In this document: positions 42,595 to 51,467 of the stretch, in pieces
Numbering within the stretch: position 1 is the stretch's first letter
Layout of the letters: the number at the start of each line of letters is the position of its first letter
Notes under the pieces: model-generated
Database searches by the model: none
Told to the model about the DNA's origin: nothing
What the model saw: only the letters and a program-made list of their open reading frames with translations
Source: Clostridiales bacterium
Lineage (GTDB): Bacteria; Bacillota; Clostridia; Oscillospirales; Oscillospiraceae
NCBI GenBank assembly: GCA_019423635.1
Contig: JAHZBA010000008.1
Location: forward strand, 25,497-89,496
DNA length: 64,000 nt
Direction of reading: 5' to 3'
Made by a program: the position numbers and the translations under genes

Positions 42595-42968
42595 GGGCCG
42601 CAGGCGCGGCGGTCCCTGCTGCGGGCAATGAGACGCGGCGGGCTGCCTGGCGGGGAAGGAAACTTCTGCACACAGGATACAACAGGCGGCTGACAAAAGT
42701 CGGCCGCCTGTCCTCGCAGCGACCGTGGTCCGCCGCGGCTGTTTTTGCGGAGAGCGGGAGCTTGGGCGGATCAAGCCGCAAAATAAATGTGGAAAGCCGG
42801 CCGCTTTCCTATTGAAAAGCGGGGGATTTTGCCGTAGAATAGACGGAAGCCGGGCTTGTCCGGAAAACCGCCGCCGTCCTGCTCCGAGATGGGACATGCC
42901 GCGGGGAGCACAGGAGGCCTCTGTCCCTGTGCGCTGCCGTGGCGGAGAGAACTTGAGGAGGGAAACCC
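42595..42968. other. 374-base intergenic region between dnaE and rsmD
   Basis: No gene was found. A hairpin CAGGCGGC...GCCGCCTG (42683-42710) lacks a T-run and so is a doubtful terminator for dnaE. The rsmD promoter lies at 42812-42840. The remaining bases are GC-rich and featureless. Confidence 0.5.
42812..42840 (+). promoter_or_regulatory. Predicted sigma-A promoter of rsmD-coaD
   Basis: TTGAAA (42812-42817), a 17-base spacer and TAGAAT (42835-42840), 128 bases before rsmD. Confidence 0.6.
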
Positions 42969-43541
42969 ATGCGTGTGATTACCGGCTCCGCCCGCGGCCG
43001 CCGCTTGAAAGAGCTGGCGGGACAGGAGACCCGTCCCACCACCGATCGGGTGAAGGAGGGGCTGTTCAGCATCATCCAGTTTGAAATTGAGGGCCGCCGG
43101 GTGCTGGATCTCTTTGCCGGTACGGGGCAGCTGGGCATTGAGTGCCTCAGCCGGGGCGCCGCCTCCGCCGTCTTTGTGGACCAGCGGCAGGATGCGGTGC
43201 GGCTGATCCGGGAGAATCTGGCCGTCACGGATCTGGCGGACCGGGCGCGGGTGGTCTGCGGCGCCGCCGCGGAATTCCTGGCAGGGACCAGGGAGACCTT
43301 TGATCTCATCTTTCTGGACCCGCCCTACGGAACGGGCCTTTTGGAGGATGTTTTGCAAAGATGCAGCCTGACGGAGTTTGACATTTTGAATCCGCATGGT
43401 ATAATTGTCGCAGAACACCCTGCGGACAGGCCTCCGCAGGTCCCCGCCGTCTGCCGTGGCCGGGTCTACCGCTACGGGAAGATTGGCCTGACGGTGATGC
43501 GGCGGGACGAAAACCGAAGGAGCGAGGAAGAGAACCCATGA
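42969..43541 (+). CDS. rsmD: 16S rRNA (guanine966-N2)-methyltransferase RsmD
   Basis: This is a SAM-dependent N2-guanine methyltransferase acting on 30S subunits (190 residues). The RsmD start RVITGSARGRRL, TRPTTDRVKEGLFSI (21-35), the SAM motif VLDLFAGTGQLGIE (45-58) and the catalytic DPPY (117-120) are all present. GAGGAGGG precedes the ATG. It overlaps coaD by four bases, the usual rsmD-coaD pair. Confidence 0.95.
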   Translation: MRVITGSARGRRLKELAGQETRPTTDRVKEGLFSIIQFEIEGRRVLDLFAGTGQLGIECLSRGAASAVFVDQRQDAVRLIRENLAVTDLADRARVVCGAAAEFLAGTRETFDLIFLDPPYGTGLLEDVLQRCSLTEFDILNPHGIIVAEHPADRPPQVPAVCRGRVYRYGKIGLTVMRRDENRRSEEENP

Positions 43542-44029
43542 AAACAGCAGTCTGCTCCGGCAGCTTTGACCCCATTACGCTGGGGCATTTGGATGTGATC
43601 CGGCGGGCCGCCGCCTGTTTCGACCAGGTGTGGGTGTGCGTCAGTCCCAACGCGGAAAAGCGCAGCCAGATGTTCACACCGGAGCAGAAGCTCCTGCTGG
43701 TGCGGACGGCCGTGGCGGAGCTGCCCAATGTGAAGGCGGACCTGTGGCCGGGTCTGCTGGCGGAGTTTGCCGTAAATCACGGCGCACAGGTGATTGTGCG
43801 GGGGGTGCGGGGTACGGCGGACTTTGACGCGGAATACCAGATGGCCTCCATCAACCGGGGCATTTACCCTCAGCTGGAGACGCTGCTGCTGCCTGCCAGC
43901 GCACCCTATCAGCACTTCAGCTCTTCCATGGTGCGGGAGATGATCCGCTACCGTCAGCCTCTGGAGCGATACCTCCCTGCGCCGGTGGTCCCGCTGGTAC
44001 AGGAGATCATGAGTGAAAAAGGAGCGTGA
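43538..44029 (+). CDS. coaD: Phosphopantetheine adenylyltransferase
   Basis: This enzyme makes dephospho-CoA from 4'-phosphopantetheine and ATP (163 residues). The nucleotidyltransferase motif GSFDPITLGHLDVI (8-21) and RGVRGTADFDAEYQMASINR are diagnostic. The late FSSSMVREMIRYRQPLERYLP corresponds to the ISSTxVR motif, with a Ser for Thr change. Translation is coupled to rsmD. Confidence 0.96.
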   Translation: MKTAVCSGSFDPITLGHLDVIRRAAACFDQVWVCVSPNAEKRSQMFTPEQKLLLVRTAVAELPNVKADLWPGLLAEFAVNHGAQVIVRGVRGTADFDAEYQMASINRGIYPQLETLLLPASAPYQHFSSSMVREMIRYRQPLERYLPAPVVPLVQEIMSEKGA

Positions 44030-44034
44030 GCTGT

Positions 44035-44556
44035 ATGGCAAGCAGTGACATCAACCGACTGATTGATATGCTGTATGAGCGGATTGAAGAGGCCAAGGCC
44101 CCTGCCCTGAAGCCGGGCATGAGTATTGTGGAGCGGGACGAGATGCTGGACCTGCTGGATGAGCTGCGGGCCCAGCTGCCCATTGAGATCAAACGGGCCC
44201 AGGAGCTGCTGGCCGCCCGGGAGAAGTATGTGGAGGACGCCAAGCGGGACGTGGACCGGATGATGCGCCAGGCGGAGCTGGAGGCCCGCACCAAGATCTC
44301 CGACAGTGAGGTGCTCTATGCCGCCAAGGAGAAGGCCCGCCAGATCATTGCCCGGGCGGAGGACCGCTCCCGCCAGCTCTATCAGGTGGCCAATGAGTAC
44401 GCCGAGGACGCCCTGGCCCGCACGGAGGAGGCCGTCCAGGCGGCTCTGGACGAGGTGAAGCAGTCCCGGATGCAGTTCCGCACCGCCTCCGCAGAGAAAA
44501 TCCAGGAGCAGCGGGCGAAACTGGAGCAGAAATCCGACGGCGCAGAGGACTCTTGA
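44035..44556 (+). CDS. Coiled-coil protein, DivIVA/V-ATPase-H-like
   Basis: This 173-residue soluble protein is almost entirely predicted coiled coil from about 30 to 165, rich in Ala, Arg, Glu and Gln (AREKYVEDAKRDVDRMMRQAELEARTKI). Automated annotation often calls such proteins ATPase or V-type subunit H, but no ATPase motif is present. It lies five bases after coaD and just before the division cluster. A cell-division scaffold role is possible but unproven. ATG 44035 was chosen over a frame three codons longer (GTGAAAAAGGAG upstream). Confidence 0.7.
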   Translation: MASSDINRLIDMLYERIEEAKAPALKPGMSIVERDEMLDLLDELRAQLPIEIKRAQELLAAREKYVEDAKRDVDRMMRQAELEARTKISDSEVLYAAKEKARQIIARAEDRSRQLYQVANEYAEDALARTEEAVQAALDEVKQSRMQFRTASAEKIQEQRAKLEQKSDGAEDS

Positions 44557-44671
44557 TGGCAGTTTGTCAAAAAATATCCGGGTCTTTCCCGAGAAAGTTT
44601 GTTAATATTGACGAAAAGAATCTGGGAACTTTTTGCGGGCTCACTGGATTTTGTATGATTTTCTACAGATG

Positions 44672-44707
44672 AATCCCCCTGGCACAAGATGTTGTGCCAG
44701 GGGGATT
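44672..44707 (+). terminator. Terminator upstream of mraZ
   Basis: A 16-bp perfect stem (AATCCCCCTGGCACAA with its complement at 44692-44707) and a GATG loop are followed by TTCTGATTTT. It isolates the dcw cluster from the rsmD-coaD unit. Confidence 0.85.
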
Positions 44708-44813
44708 TTCTGATTTTACGTAAACCGATCAGGCGAGACCTGAATTCCCGAAAAATGGAAGAAAAAATAGAAAACATGTTCGATTTCGGGCGGTTTGTGA
44801 CGGAAAAAAATGC

Positions 44814-44842
44814 TTGCAATTCCCGCGGAAATTCCGTATACT
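44814..44842 (+). promoter_or_regulatory. Predicted sigma-A promoter of mraZ and the dcw cluster
   Basis: TTGCAA (44814-44819), a 17-base spacer and TATACT (44837-44842), 97 bases upstream of mraZ. MraZ autorepression sites in other bacteria lie just downstream of this promoter as GTGGG/TGGGA repeats. GTGGGGAAAAGTGGG is present at about 44853-44867 and is a candidate MraZ binding repeat. Confidence 0.65.
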
Positions 44843-44938
44843 CAAAATACACGGTGGGGAAAAGTGGGTAGAAGAGGCATGTAAGTGTCACGTTTCTCCA
44901 TCCTGGCCCAAAAAGGGGGGAAAGGGGGCGGCGTTTCC

Positions 44939-45382
44939 ATGGCGCGGCTGATGGGAAAATCCAATAACAGCATTGACGCCAAGGGCCGCCTGGTGATTCC
45001 CTCCAACATGCGGGAGGCGCTGGGGGAGGTGTTCTACATCACCATTGGCGCGGAAGGGTGCCTGACCATTTATCCCCAGGCCAAGTGGGAGCAGATGTCC
45101 GAGCAGATGGACGAGCTGCCCTACACGGAGGCCAGGGCGCTGACGCTGCTCTATGCCAATGCGGTGGAGTGCGAGCCGGACGGGCAGGGACGCGTTCTGA
45201 TTCCCGCGGCGCTGCGCAAGTACGCCGGATTGCAGAAGACCGCCACCATTGTGGGCCTGAACACCTTTGCGGAGATCTGGGACGCCGCCGCCTGGGAGGA
45301 GCGGGAGACCCGGATGCTTCAGGAGGACGATATGGCCGCCGCCATGGATGCCCTGGCACGTGCCAGGCGGTCCTTTTCTTAA
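44939..45382 (+). CDS. mraZ: Transcriptional regulator MraZ
   Basis: MraZ (147 residues) is a double AbrB/SpoVT-like DNA-binding protein that represses the dcw operon. Its two signatures are [13 protein letters not shown] (about 13-25) and [13 protein letters not shown] (about 81-93). ATG 44939 is chosen ([13 protein letters not shown]) because upstream residues are not family-like and AGGGGG precedes it. Its stop codon lies inside a 24-base hairpin (45370-45393, GTCCTTTTCTT...AAGAAAAGGAC), which may control read-through into rsmH. Confidence 0.93.
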   Translation: MARLMGKSNNSIDAKGRLVIPSNMREALGEVFYITIGAEGCLTIYPQAKWEQMSEQMDELPYTEARALTLLYANAVECEPDGQGRVLIPAALRKYAGLQKTATIVGLNTFAEIWDAAAWEERETRMLQEDDMAAAMDALARARRSFS

Positions 45383-45406
45383 AAGAAAAGGACCAAAAGA
45401 ATTTTA

Positions 45407-45587
45407 GCGCGCTCTGGGGCCTGGTGATAGACCAAGCCTCTGCGACGGCAACGGAGCGTGGTGCGATCCGAAGGCAGGGGACCGGGGATTGCGCGCTCTG
45501 GGGTTTGGCGGTAAACCGGGCCTCTGCGACGGCAACGGAGCGTGGTACAATCCGAAGGCAGGGGACCGGGGATTGCGCGCTCCGGGG
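45407..45587 (+). repeat. 84-bp tandem repeat between mraZ and rsmH
   Basis: There are two full 84-base units (45407-45490 and 45491-45574), each opening GCGCGCTCTGGGG, and the first 13 bases of a third (45575-45587). The two full units differ at about nine positions, mostly in a short block near 45420-45436. The right halves (from CCTCTGCGACGGCAACGGAG) are almost identical. The repeat has no plausible coding role and lies in the 281-base mraZ-rsmH spacer. Confidence 0.85.
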
Positions 45588-45663
45588 CGGGACGGGCCCG
45601 CTTTGGGACAGAGAGAAGCCGGGACCGGTGTGCCCGTCTGTGGGACCTCGAGAAGGGAAAGCA

Positions 45664-46614
45664 ATGGAATGGACACACAAACCCGTCCTGCTGGACGAGT
45701 GCATCGAGGGCCTGGCCGTCCGCCCCGATGGGATCTATGTGGACGGCACCCTGGGCCGGGGAGGCCACTCCCGGGAGATTGCCGGGCGGCTCACCACAGG
45801 GCATCTCTACTGCATTGACCGGGACATGGCCGCCATTGAGGCGGCGGAGGAGCGGCTGGCCCCCTGGCGGGAGCGTGTGACGCTGCTCCACGGCAATTTC
45901 GCAGACCTCTCGGCGCTTCTGGAGGGCGCCGGTGTGGGCGGTGTCCACGGGATGCTGTTTGACCTGGGCGTGTCCTCCCCGCAGCTGGACGACGCCGAAC
46001 GGGGATTTTCCTATCTGCACGACGCCCCGCTGGACATGCGGATGGACCGCTCCGGGGCGCTGACGGCCCGGGAAGTGGTGAATACCTGGTCCCAGGAGGA
46101 GCTGCGGCGGATTCTCTTTGAGTACGGCGAGGAGCGCTATGCTCCGGCGATTGCGAAGGCCGTCTGCCGGGCGCGGGAGACGGCGCCCGTTGAGACGACG
46201 CTCCAGCTGGTGGAGCTCATCCGGGGGGCCATGCCCTCGGCGGCGCTGCGGGAGAAGCAGCACCCGGCCAAACGCAGCTTCCAGGCCATCCGCATCGCCG
46301 TCAACGGTGAGCTGGAGGCCCTGCCGCCCATGCTGAGCGCGGCGGTGGACAAGCTGGTTCCCGGCGGGCGTCTGGCGGTGATTACCTTTCACTCTCTGGA
46401 GGACCGCATCGTCAAGCGGGCTATGCAGGAGATGGCGAGAGGGTGTACCTGCCCGCCGGAGTTTCCCGTGTGCGTCTGCGGAAAGAAGCCGAAGCTCCGT
46501 CTGCTGAACCGCAAACCCATTGTCTCCGGAGAGGCGGAGCTCCGGGAGAATCCCCGGGCACGCAGTGCCAAGCTGCGCCTGGCGGAGAGACTGGATGAAT
46601 TGGATCTTGCCTGA
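45664..46614 (+). CDS. rsmH: 16S rRNA (cytosine1402-N4)-methyltransferase RsmH
   Basis: This is a SAM-dependent methyltransferase of 316 residues (MraW). It starts MEWTHKPVLLDECIEGL and has DGTLGRGGHSREI (SAM site, about 25-37), FDLGVSSPQLDDAERGFSY (about 100-118) and the closing KPKLRLLNRKPI...NPRARSAKLRLAER. ATG 45664 is the natural start; the much longer open frame upstream runs through the tandem repeat and is not used. Confidence 0.96.
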   Translation: MEWTHKPVLLDECIEGLAVRPDGIYVDGTLGRGGHSREIAGRLTTGHLYCIDRDMAAIEAAEERLAPWRERVTLLHGNFADLSALLEGAGVGGVHGMLFDLGVSSPQLDDAERGFSYLHDAPLDMRMDRSGALTAREVVNTWSQEELRRILFEYGEERYAPAIAKAVCRARETAPVETTLQLVELIRGAMPSAALREKQHPAKRSFQAIRIAVNGELEALPPMLSAAVDKLVPGGRLAVITFHSLEDRIVKRAMQEMARGCTCPPEFPVCVCGKKPKLRLLNRKPIVSGEAELRENPRARSAKLRLAERLDELDLA

Positions 46615-46700
46615 GCGGGCTGCCAGGGCAGCTGGCTTTGAGGATTTGAGTGATTGAATGTTGGCGGGGAGAGATCCCCGCGGAAAGGGGGGGGATTCAC

Positions 46701-47249
46701 ATGGCCGCATCGGCAAAGGAGCTGCGCTACCGCCGCTCCGTGGACGGGAATCTGGCAAGAGAGCTGGACTGGGCGGTGCGGGAGCGCGAGCTGCGCCACG
46801 CCGGTGAAGCCCCCCGTCACCCTGCGCGGGAGACCGAGCAGGTTCGCGCGCTTCCCAAGGTCCGCCTGCGGGAGCGGCAGCATGTCTCCCCCTTCTCCGT
46901 GCTGGGCGCCGCCGCCGTTGTGGGCGTGGCGGTTTTGCTGCTGCTGTGCTATGTGCAGATGACCATGCTCTCCTCCGACACGGTGGCCCTCAAGAGCCAG
47001 CTGGCGGAGCTGGAGACGGAGCAGGTGGCCCTTACGGCGGAGTATGAGCGGATGTTTGACCTGGCCACCGTCCGGGAGGCCGCCGAGGCGGCCGGCATGA
47101 CGAAGCCCAGCGCCAGCCAGGTCTGTTATCTGGATATCTCCGGGGGAAACAGCGTAGAGATCTACCAGGTGGAGAACCCTGGCCTCCTGGGCCGGATCAA
47201 GGCGTTTTTCAACCACGGCGTCTATGCGGTGGTGGAATATTTTAATTGA
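46701..47249 (+). CDS. ftsL: FtsL-like cell division protein
   Basis: This is a bitopic membrane protein of 182 residues. A basic cytoplasmic N-terminus (1-72) is followed by one transmembrane helix (about 73-95, VLGAAAVVGVAVLLLLCYVQMTM). A leucine-zipper-like coiled coil (ALKSQLAELETEQVALTAEYERM) and a short extracytoplasmic tail follow. Position between rsmH and the division PBP is the ftsL position, and the layout matches FtsL/DivIC. Sequence identity is too low to be certain. The ATG 46701 follows an AAAGGGGGGGG run. Confidence 0.75.
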   Translation: MAASAKELRYRRSVDGNLARELDWAVRERELRHAGEAPRHPARETEQVRALPKVRLRERQHVSPFSVLGAAAVVGVAVLLLLCYVQMTMLSSDTVALKSQLAELETEQVALTAEYERMFDLATVREAAEAAGMTKPSASQVCYLDISGGNSVEIYQVENPGLLGRIKAFFNHGVYAVVEYFN

Positions 47250-47350
47250 CCGCCGCACTATAATGAGACAGTACCGAGGGGAGGGAGAAGCCAGCTTCTC
47301 GCTCCCCCGTTTCACTGCGGGCCGCCGCCCGCGGGCAGGAAGGAGATCCC

Positions 47351-49792
47351 ATGAAAGCAAAACAGAGAAAGAGCGATGCCGCCCGCTGGGCCAACCAGGT
47401 GATTCGCGGACGGACGGTGCTGCTGATGTCCCTTTTGGGCGTTGTCACCTTCCTGGTGCTGTTCTGGAAGCTCTTTGACCTCCAGATCAACCGCCACGAG
47501 GAGATGAAGGAGCGGGCGGTGCGCCAGCAGACCCGCAGTGCCGCCATCAGTGCCTCCCGGGGGACAATCTATGACCGCAACGGCAACATCATGGCCGTCT
47601 CCGCCACGGCGGAGACCATCAACATCTCCCCCCGGGAAATTGCAGAGTTTGTGACCAGCCAGGAGGAGGCCAACGAGACGGCGGCAGAGAAGGCCAGAGG
47701 CAGGGGCGAGAGCTACAGCCCGCCGGTGCTGCGGGATCAGACCTACATTGCCCGGGGGCTCAGCCGCATCCTGGAGGTGGAGCAGGAGAGCATTGAGCGG
47801 CGGATGGAGAAGACCAACTCCATGTACGAGACCATCCGCTCCAAGACGGAGCGGGAGATGGCCGACGAGGTCCGCCGCTTCATCAACGGCGAGATCGACC
47901 CCGAGGGCAATGAGATCCCCAAGGACCAGCAAAAGCGGCTCCAGGGGGTCTGGATTCAGCCGGACTCCAAGCGCTATTACACTTACAGCTCCCTGGCGTC
48001 CAACGTGCTGGGCTTCGTGAACTCCGAAAACCAGGGCGGCGTGGGCCTGGAGGCCAAGTACAACGACGCCCTGGAGGGGACCTCCGGCTTGACCGTCACC
48101 GCCAAGAACGCCGCCGGCACCCCTCTTTTGTTTGAATATGAGCAGCTCTTTGATCCGGAGGACGGCCACGATCTGACGCTGACCATGGATATGGAGGTCC
48201 AGTCCTATCTGGAAAAGGGCATGGAGAGTATGCTGGAGAAATTCGGCGCCAAGAACGGCGGCACCGGCATCGTCATGGATGTCAACTCCGCCGCCATCAT
48301 CGCCATGGCCTCCTTCTCCAATTACGACCTCAACCAGCCCGGCGTCATTCAGGATGAAAAGCTCCAGGAGAAGCTGGACACCCAGCTTTTGGAGCTGGAG
48401 CAAAAGCGGGATACCTACGAGTCGGAGGAAAAGTACGAGGAGGCTGTCAGCAAGGCCAAGAGTGACGCCGTTCAGAGTCAGTGGCGCAACAAGTGCATCG
48501 ACTCCACCTACGAGCCCGGTTCCACCTTCAAGCCCATCACCCTGGCCATTGCCCTGGAGGAGGGCCTTGTCAACAAGAATTCCACCTTTGACTGCAGCGG
48601 CTCCATTACGGTCAAGGGCTGGGATAAGCCCATCAACTGCTCCAAGAAGGCCGGCCACGGCCACCAGAGCCTGGTCCAGGCGGTGGGGAATTCCTGCAAC
48701 CCCGCCTTCATCAATATGGGCTTGAAGATCGGCACGGAGAAATATTATGAATACCTGAAATCCTTCGGCCTCATGGAGAAGACCGGCGTGGACATGATCG
48801 GCGAGGTCCAGGGGATCTTCGCCTCGGATAAGGACTTCAACAGCAACGTGGTCTCCCTGGCCTCCTACTCCTTCGGCCAGACCTTCAATGTCACGCCCCT
48901 GGAGCTGATCCGGGCCCAGGCGGCCTGCATCAACGGCGGCTATCTCTATACCCCCTACGTGGTGGAGCAGGAGATCGACGGCGACGGCAACGTGGTCTAT
49001 CAGCACGACGCCACGCCGGTGCGCCAGGTCATCAGCGAGGAGACCTCCGCCGTCGTCCGGGAGTGTCTGGAGTACGTGGTGTCCTCCGGCACCGGCCGCA
49101 ACGGCCAGGTGTCCGGCTACCGCATCGGCGGCAAGACCGGCACCGCCGACAAGACCGGTACCAGGACCCCTGAGAATCCCCGGGGCGACGTGGTGGTGTC
49201 CTTCATGTGCTTCGCCCCGGCGGACGATCCCCAGTACATCATGCTGATTACCATGGACACCCCCAGCCGGAACACGGGCATCTACGTCTCCGGCGGCAAC
49301 TTCGTGGCCCCCACCGCCAGCAGTATTATGGCAGACATCCTGCCGGCCCTGGGGGTGGAGCCGGACTATACCGCCGAGGAGCTGGCCGGCGCCGACGCCG
49401 CCGTGCCCAACGTGGTGGGGGAGACCGCCGAGAGCGCCAAGGCCCGTCTGGAGGCTGCCGGCTTCTCCTGCCGCACGGTGGGCAGCGGGGAGACGGTCAC
49501 GGACCAGACTCCCGCCGGCGGCGCCATCGTGCCCAACAACGCCTCCATTGTGCTTTATCTCGGCGAGGAGAAGCCGGAGGCCCTGTCCGTCGTGCCCAAC
49601 GTAGTGGGAAAAACTGCGGCGGAGGCCAACCGCCTCCTCACCAACGCGGGGCTCATCATGCGGATTACCGGCGCCACCTCCGCCAGCTCCGGCAACGTCA
49701 GCGCCATCAGCCAGAGCGTGCCGGAGGGGGCGGAGCGCAAGGCGGGCTCTGTGGTGACCGTTCAGTTCGGCGACAGCTCTGTACTGGACTGA
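47351..49792 (+). CDS. Division/sporulation class B penicillin-binding protein with PASTA domains (FtsI/SpoVD type)
   Basis: This peptidoglycan D,D-transpeptidase has 813 residues. A single N-terminal TM helix lies at about 22-42 and the PBP dimerisation domain at about 55-290. The transpeptidase domain has the catalytic motif STFK (Ser391), SCN (448-450) and KTGT (595-598). Two C-terminal PASTA repeats follow (about 684-740 and 747-808, each starting VPNVVG). The insert at about 330-370 is rich in Glu and Lys. The gene sits where ftsI/pbpB or spoVD is found in Firmicutes. Only one such gene is in this cluster, so it may serve vegetative division, the spore cortex, or both. Confidence 0.93.
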   Translation: MKAKQRKSDAARWANQVIRGRTVLLMSLLGVVTFLVLFWKLFDLQINRHEEMKERAVRQQTRSAAISASRGTIYDRNGNIMAVSATAETINISPREIAEFVTSQEEANETAAEKARGRGESYSPPVLRDQTYIARGLSRILEVEQESIERRMEKTNSMYETIRSKTEREMADEVRRFINGEIDPEGNEIPKDQQKRLQGVWIQPDSKRYYTYSSLASNVLGFVNSENQGGVGLEAKYNDALEGTSGLTVTAKNAAGTPLLFEYEQLFDPEDGHDLTLTMDMEVQSYLEKGMESMLEKFGAKNGGTGIVMDVNSAAIIAMASFSNYDLNQPGVIQDEKLQEKLDTQLLELEQKRDTYESEEKYEEAVSKAKSDAVQSQWRNKCIDSTYEPGSTFKPITLAIALEEGLVNKNSTFDCSGSITVKGWDKPINCSKKAGHGHQSLVQAVGNSCNPAFINMGLKIGTEKYYEYLKSFGLMEKTGVDMIGEVQGIFASDKDFNSNVVSLASYSFGQTFNVTPLELIRAQAACINGGYLYTPYVVEQEIDGDGNVVYQHDATPVRQVISEETSAVVRECLEYVVSSGTGRNGQVSGYRIGGKTGTADKTGTRTPENPRGDVVVSFMCFAPADDPQYIMLITMDTPSRNTGIYVSGGNFVAPTASSIMADILPALGVEPDYTAEELAGADAAVPNVVGETAESAKARLEAAGFSCRTVGSGETVTDQTPAGGAIVPNNASIVLYLGEEKPEALSVVPNVVGKTAAEANRLLTNAGLIMRITGATSASSGNVSAISQSVPEGAERKAGSVVTVQFGDSSVLD

Positions 49793-49912
49793 ATACCATG
49801 TCCGGCAGCAGATTCTGCAAGGTTTTTGGCACCATTGCCGGTATACGGGACGTTTTTTTCTGTTTATAATCGACTTGGCGCTCTTTCAGGGCATCAGGAA
49901 GGAGCTGAACGA

Positions 49913-51352
49913 ATGAAACTGAGAGATTTGCTGGAGGGACTGACGCTCCGATCCGTTACGGCGGATCTGGACAGGGAGATTCCCGGCGTCAGCTATGACT
50001 CCCGGACCACCCGGCCCGGAGAGCTCTTTGTGGCCATGACGGGCTTCGCCGCAGACGGCCACGCCTTTATCCAGAAGGCCGTGGAGGCCGGTGCGGCGGC
50101 GGTGCTGTGCGAGCGCCCGGTAGAGGGCGTGCCCTGCGTCCAGGTGGAGAACTCCCGGCGGGCTCTGGCGGTGGTGGGAGCCAACTTCTTCGGCCATCCC
50201 GCCCGGGCGATGACCATGGTGGGCGTCACCGGCACCAACGGCAAGACCACCACCACCTACCTTTTGAAGGCGGTTCTGGAGCAGACCCGGGGGGCCAAGG
50301 TGGGCCTCATCGGCACCAACCAGAATATGATCGGCGCGGAGGTGCTCCCCACGGAGCGGACCACCCCGGAGTCCTTTGAGCTCCAGGGGCTCTTTGCCCG
50401 GATGCGGGATGCAGGCTGCACCCATGTGGTGATGGAGGTCTCCTCCCACGCCCTGGCCCTGGACCGGGTGTACGGCGTGCCCTATCAGGTGGGTATCTTT
50501 ACCAATTTGACCCAGGACCACCTGGATTTCCACGAGACCATGGAGGCCTACTGCGACGCCAAGGCGGTGCTGTTCCGCCGCTGTGAGACCGGTGTGTGCA
50601 ATGCCGACGACCCCTGGACGAAGCGGCTTCTGGAGGGGAGCACCTGCAGGACGCTCTTCTACGCCCGCCGCGCCTCCGCGGACCTGTGGGCAGAGGACGT
50701 GTCCCTGGCGGAGGACCATGTGGCCTTCACGGCGGTGACGGCGGCGGAAAAAATCCCGGTCCGGGTGAACATTCCCGGCGGCTTTATGGTATATAATACT
50801 CTGGATGTGCTGGGGGCCGCCCTGGCCCTGGGAATTCCCCTGGCCGAGAGCGCCGCGGTGCTCTCCCGGGTGCCCCATGTAAAGGGCCGGGTGGAGGTGG
50901 TGCCCACGCCGGGGAAGGACTACACCATTTTGATCGACTATGCCCACAGCCCCGACAGCATGGTGAATGTGCTGACCACGGTGAAGGGCTTTGCCAAGGG
51001 GCGGACCGTTGCCCTCTTTGGCTGCGGCGGGGACCGGGACCGGGCCAAGCGGCCGAAGATGGGCCGGGCGGCGGCGGAGACGGCGGACTTCTCCATTGTC
51101 ACCACCGACAACCCCCGGACGGAGCGGCCCGGAGACATCATCGCCGATATTCTGCCCGGCGTAGGGGACGCGCCCCACGTGGTGGTGGAGGACCGGGTGG
51201 AGGCCATCCACTGGGCCATGGACCACGCGGAAGCGGGGGATGTGATTGTCCTGTGCGGCAAGGGCCACGAGACCTATCAGGAGGTCAACCACGAAAAGCA
51301 CCACATGGATGAGCGGGAGATTGTGGCGGAGTACCTGGAGCGCGGGAAATAA
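49913..51352 (+). CDS. murE: UDP-MurNAc-L-Ala-D-Glu:meso-DAP ligase MurE
   Basis: This Mur ligase (479 residues) adds the third residue of the stem peptide. ATP site TGTNGKTTT is at 106-114. The selectivity motif is DNPR (399-402), which in characterised MurE enzymes indicates meso-diaminopimelate (lysine enzymes have DDPR or similar). ATG 49913 (AAGGAG upstream) replaces the 29-codon-longer frame. The last 69 bases of the gene are repeated at 51468-51536. Confidence 0.95.
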   Translation: MKLRDLLEGLTLRSVTADLDREIPGVSYDSRTTRPGELFVAMTGFAADGHAFIQKAVEAGAAAVLCERPVEGVPCVQVENSRRALAVVGANFFGHPARAMTMVGVTGTNGKTTTTYLLKAVLEQTRGAKVGLIGTNQNMIGAEVLPTERTTPESFELQGLFARMRDAGCTHVVMEVSSHALALDRVYGVPYQVGIFTNLTQDHLDFHETMEAYCDAKAVLFRRCETGVCNADDPWTKRLLEGSTCRTLFYARRASADLWAEDVSLAEDHVAFTAVTAAEKIPVRVNIPGGFMVYNTLDVLGAALALGIPLAESAAVLSRVPHVKGRVEVVPTPGKDYTILIDYAHSPDSMVNVLTTVKGFAKGRTVALFGCGGDRDRAKRPKMGRAAAETADFSIVTTDNPRTERPGDIIADILPGVGDAPHVVVEDRVEAIHWAMDHAEAGDVIVLCGKGHETYQEVNHEKHHMDEREIVAEYLERGK

Positions 51353-51467
51353 CGCCGGAAGTCCGGCGTCAAGGTTTCGCGGAGCGAAACCTTGAAATCG
51401 GCCGAATTCAGTTCGGACGATTTGAGAAATATGCGGGGTCCCCGCAAAATCAGAGATTTTGGGGGGC
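51353..51467 (+). repeat. Palindromic element inserted after murE
   Basis: These 115 bases consist mainly of adjacent inverted repeats: ACGCCGGA-AG-TCCGGCGT (from 51352), CAAGGTTTCGC-GGA-GCGAAACCTTG (about 51371-51395), AAATCG...ACGATTT and TGCGGGG-TC-CCCGCA. They are bounded by the two copies of the murE 3' end. They resemble REP/BIME-like mobile palindromes. Confidence 0.6.

Larger units (their letters stand above)
44557..44938. other. 382-base intergenic region upstream of the dcw cluster
   Basis: This relatively AT-rich spacer holds a terminator at 44672-44707 and the mraZ promoter at 44814-44842. A 60-codon frame at 44689-44871 runs across both and is not credible. Confidence 0.6.

Noticed and set aside
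38953..42897. 1314-codon minus-strand frame opposite dnaE
   Set aside because: It is a shadow of a GC-rich gene; His/Gly/Leu/Val-rich translation with no domain.
44689..44871. 60-codon frame between the terminator and mraZ
   Set aside because: It runs from a terminator stem across the mraZ promoter; not a credible gene.
45058..45663. Upstream extension of rsmH through mraZ and the tandem repeat
   Set aside because: It overlaps mraZ in another frame; the conserved RsmH start is at 45664 with a usable ribosome site.
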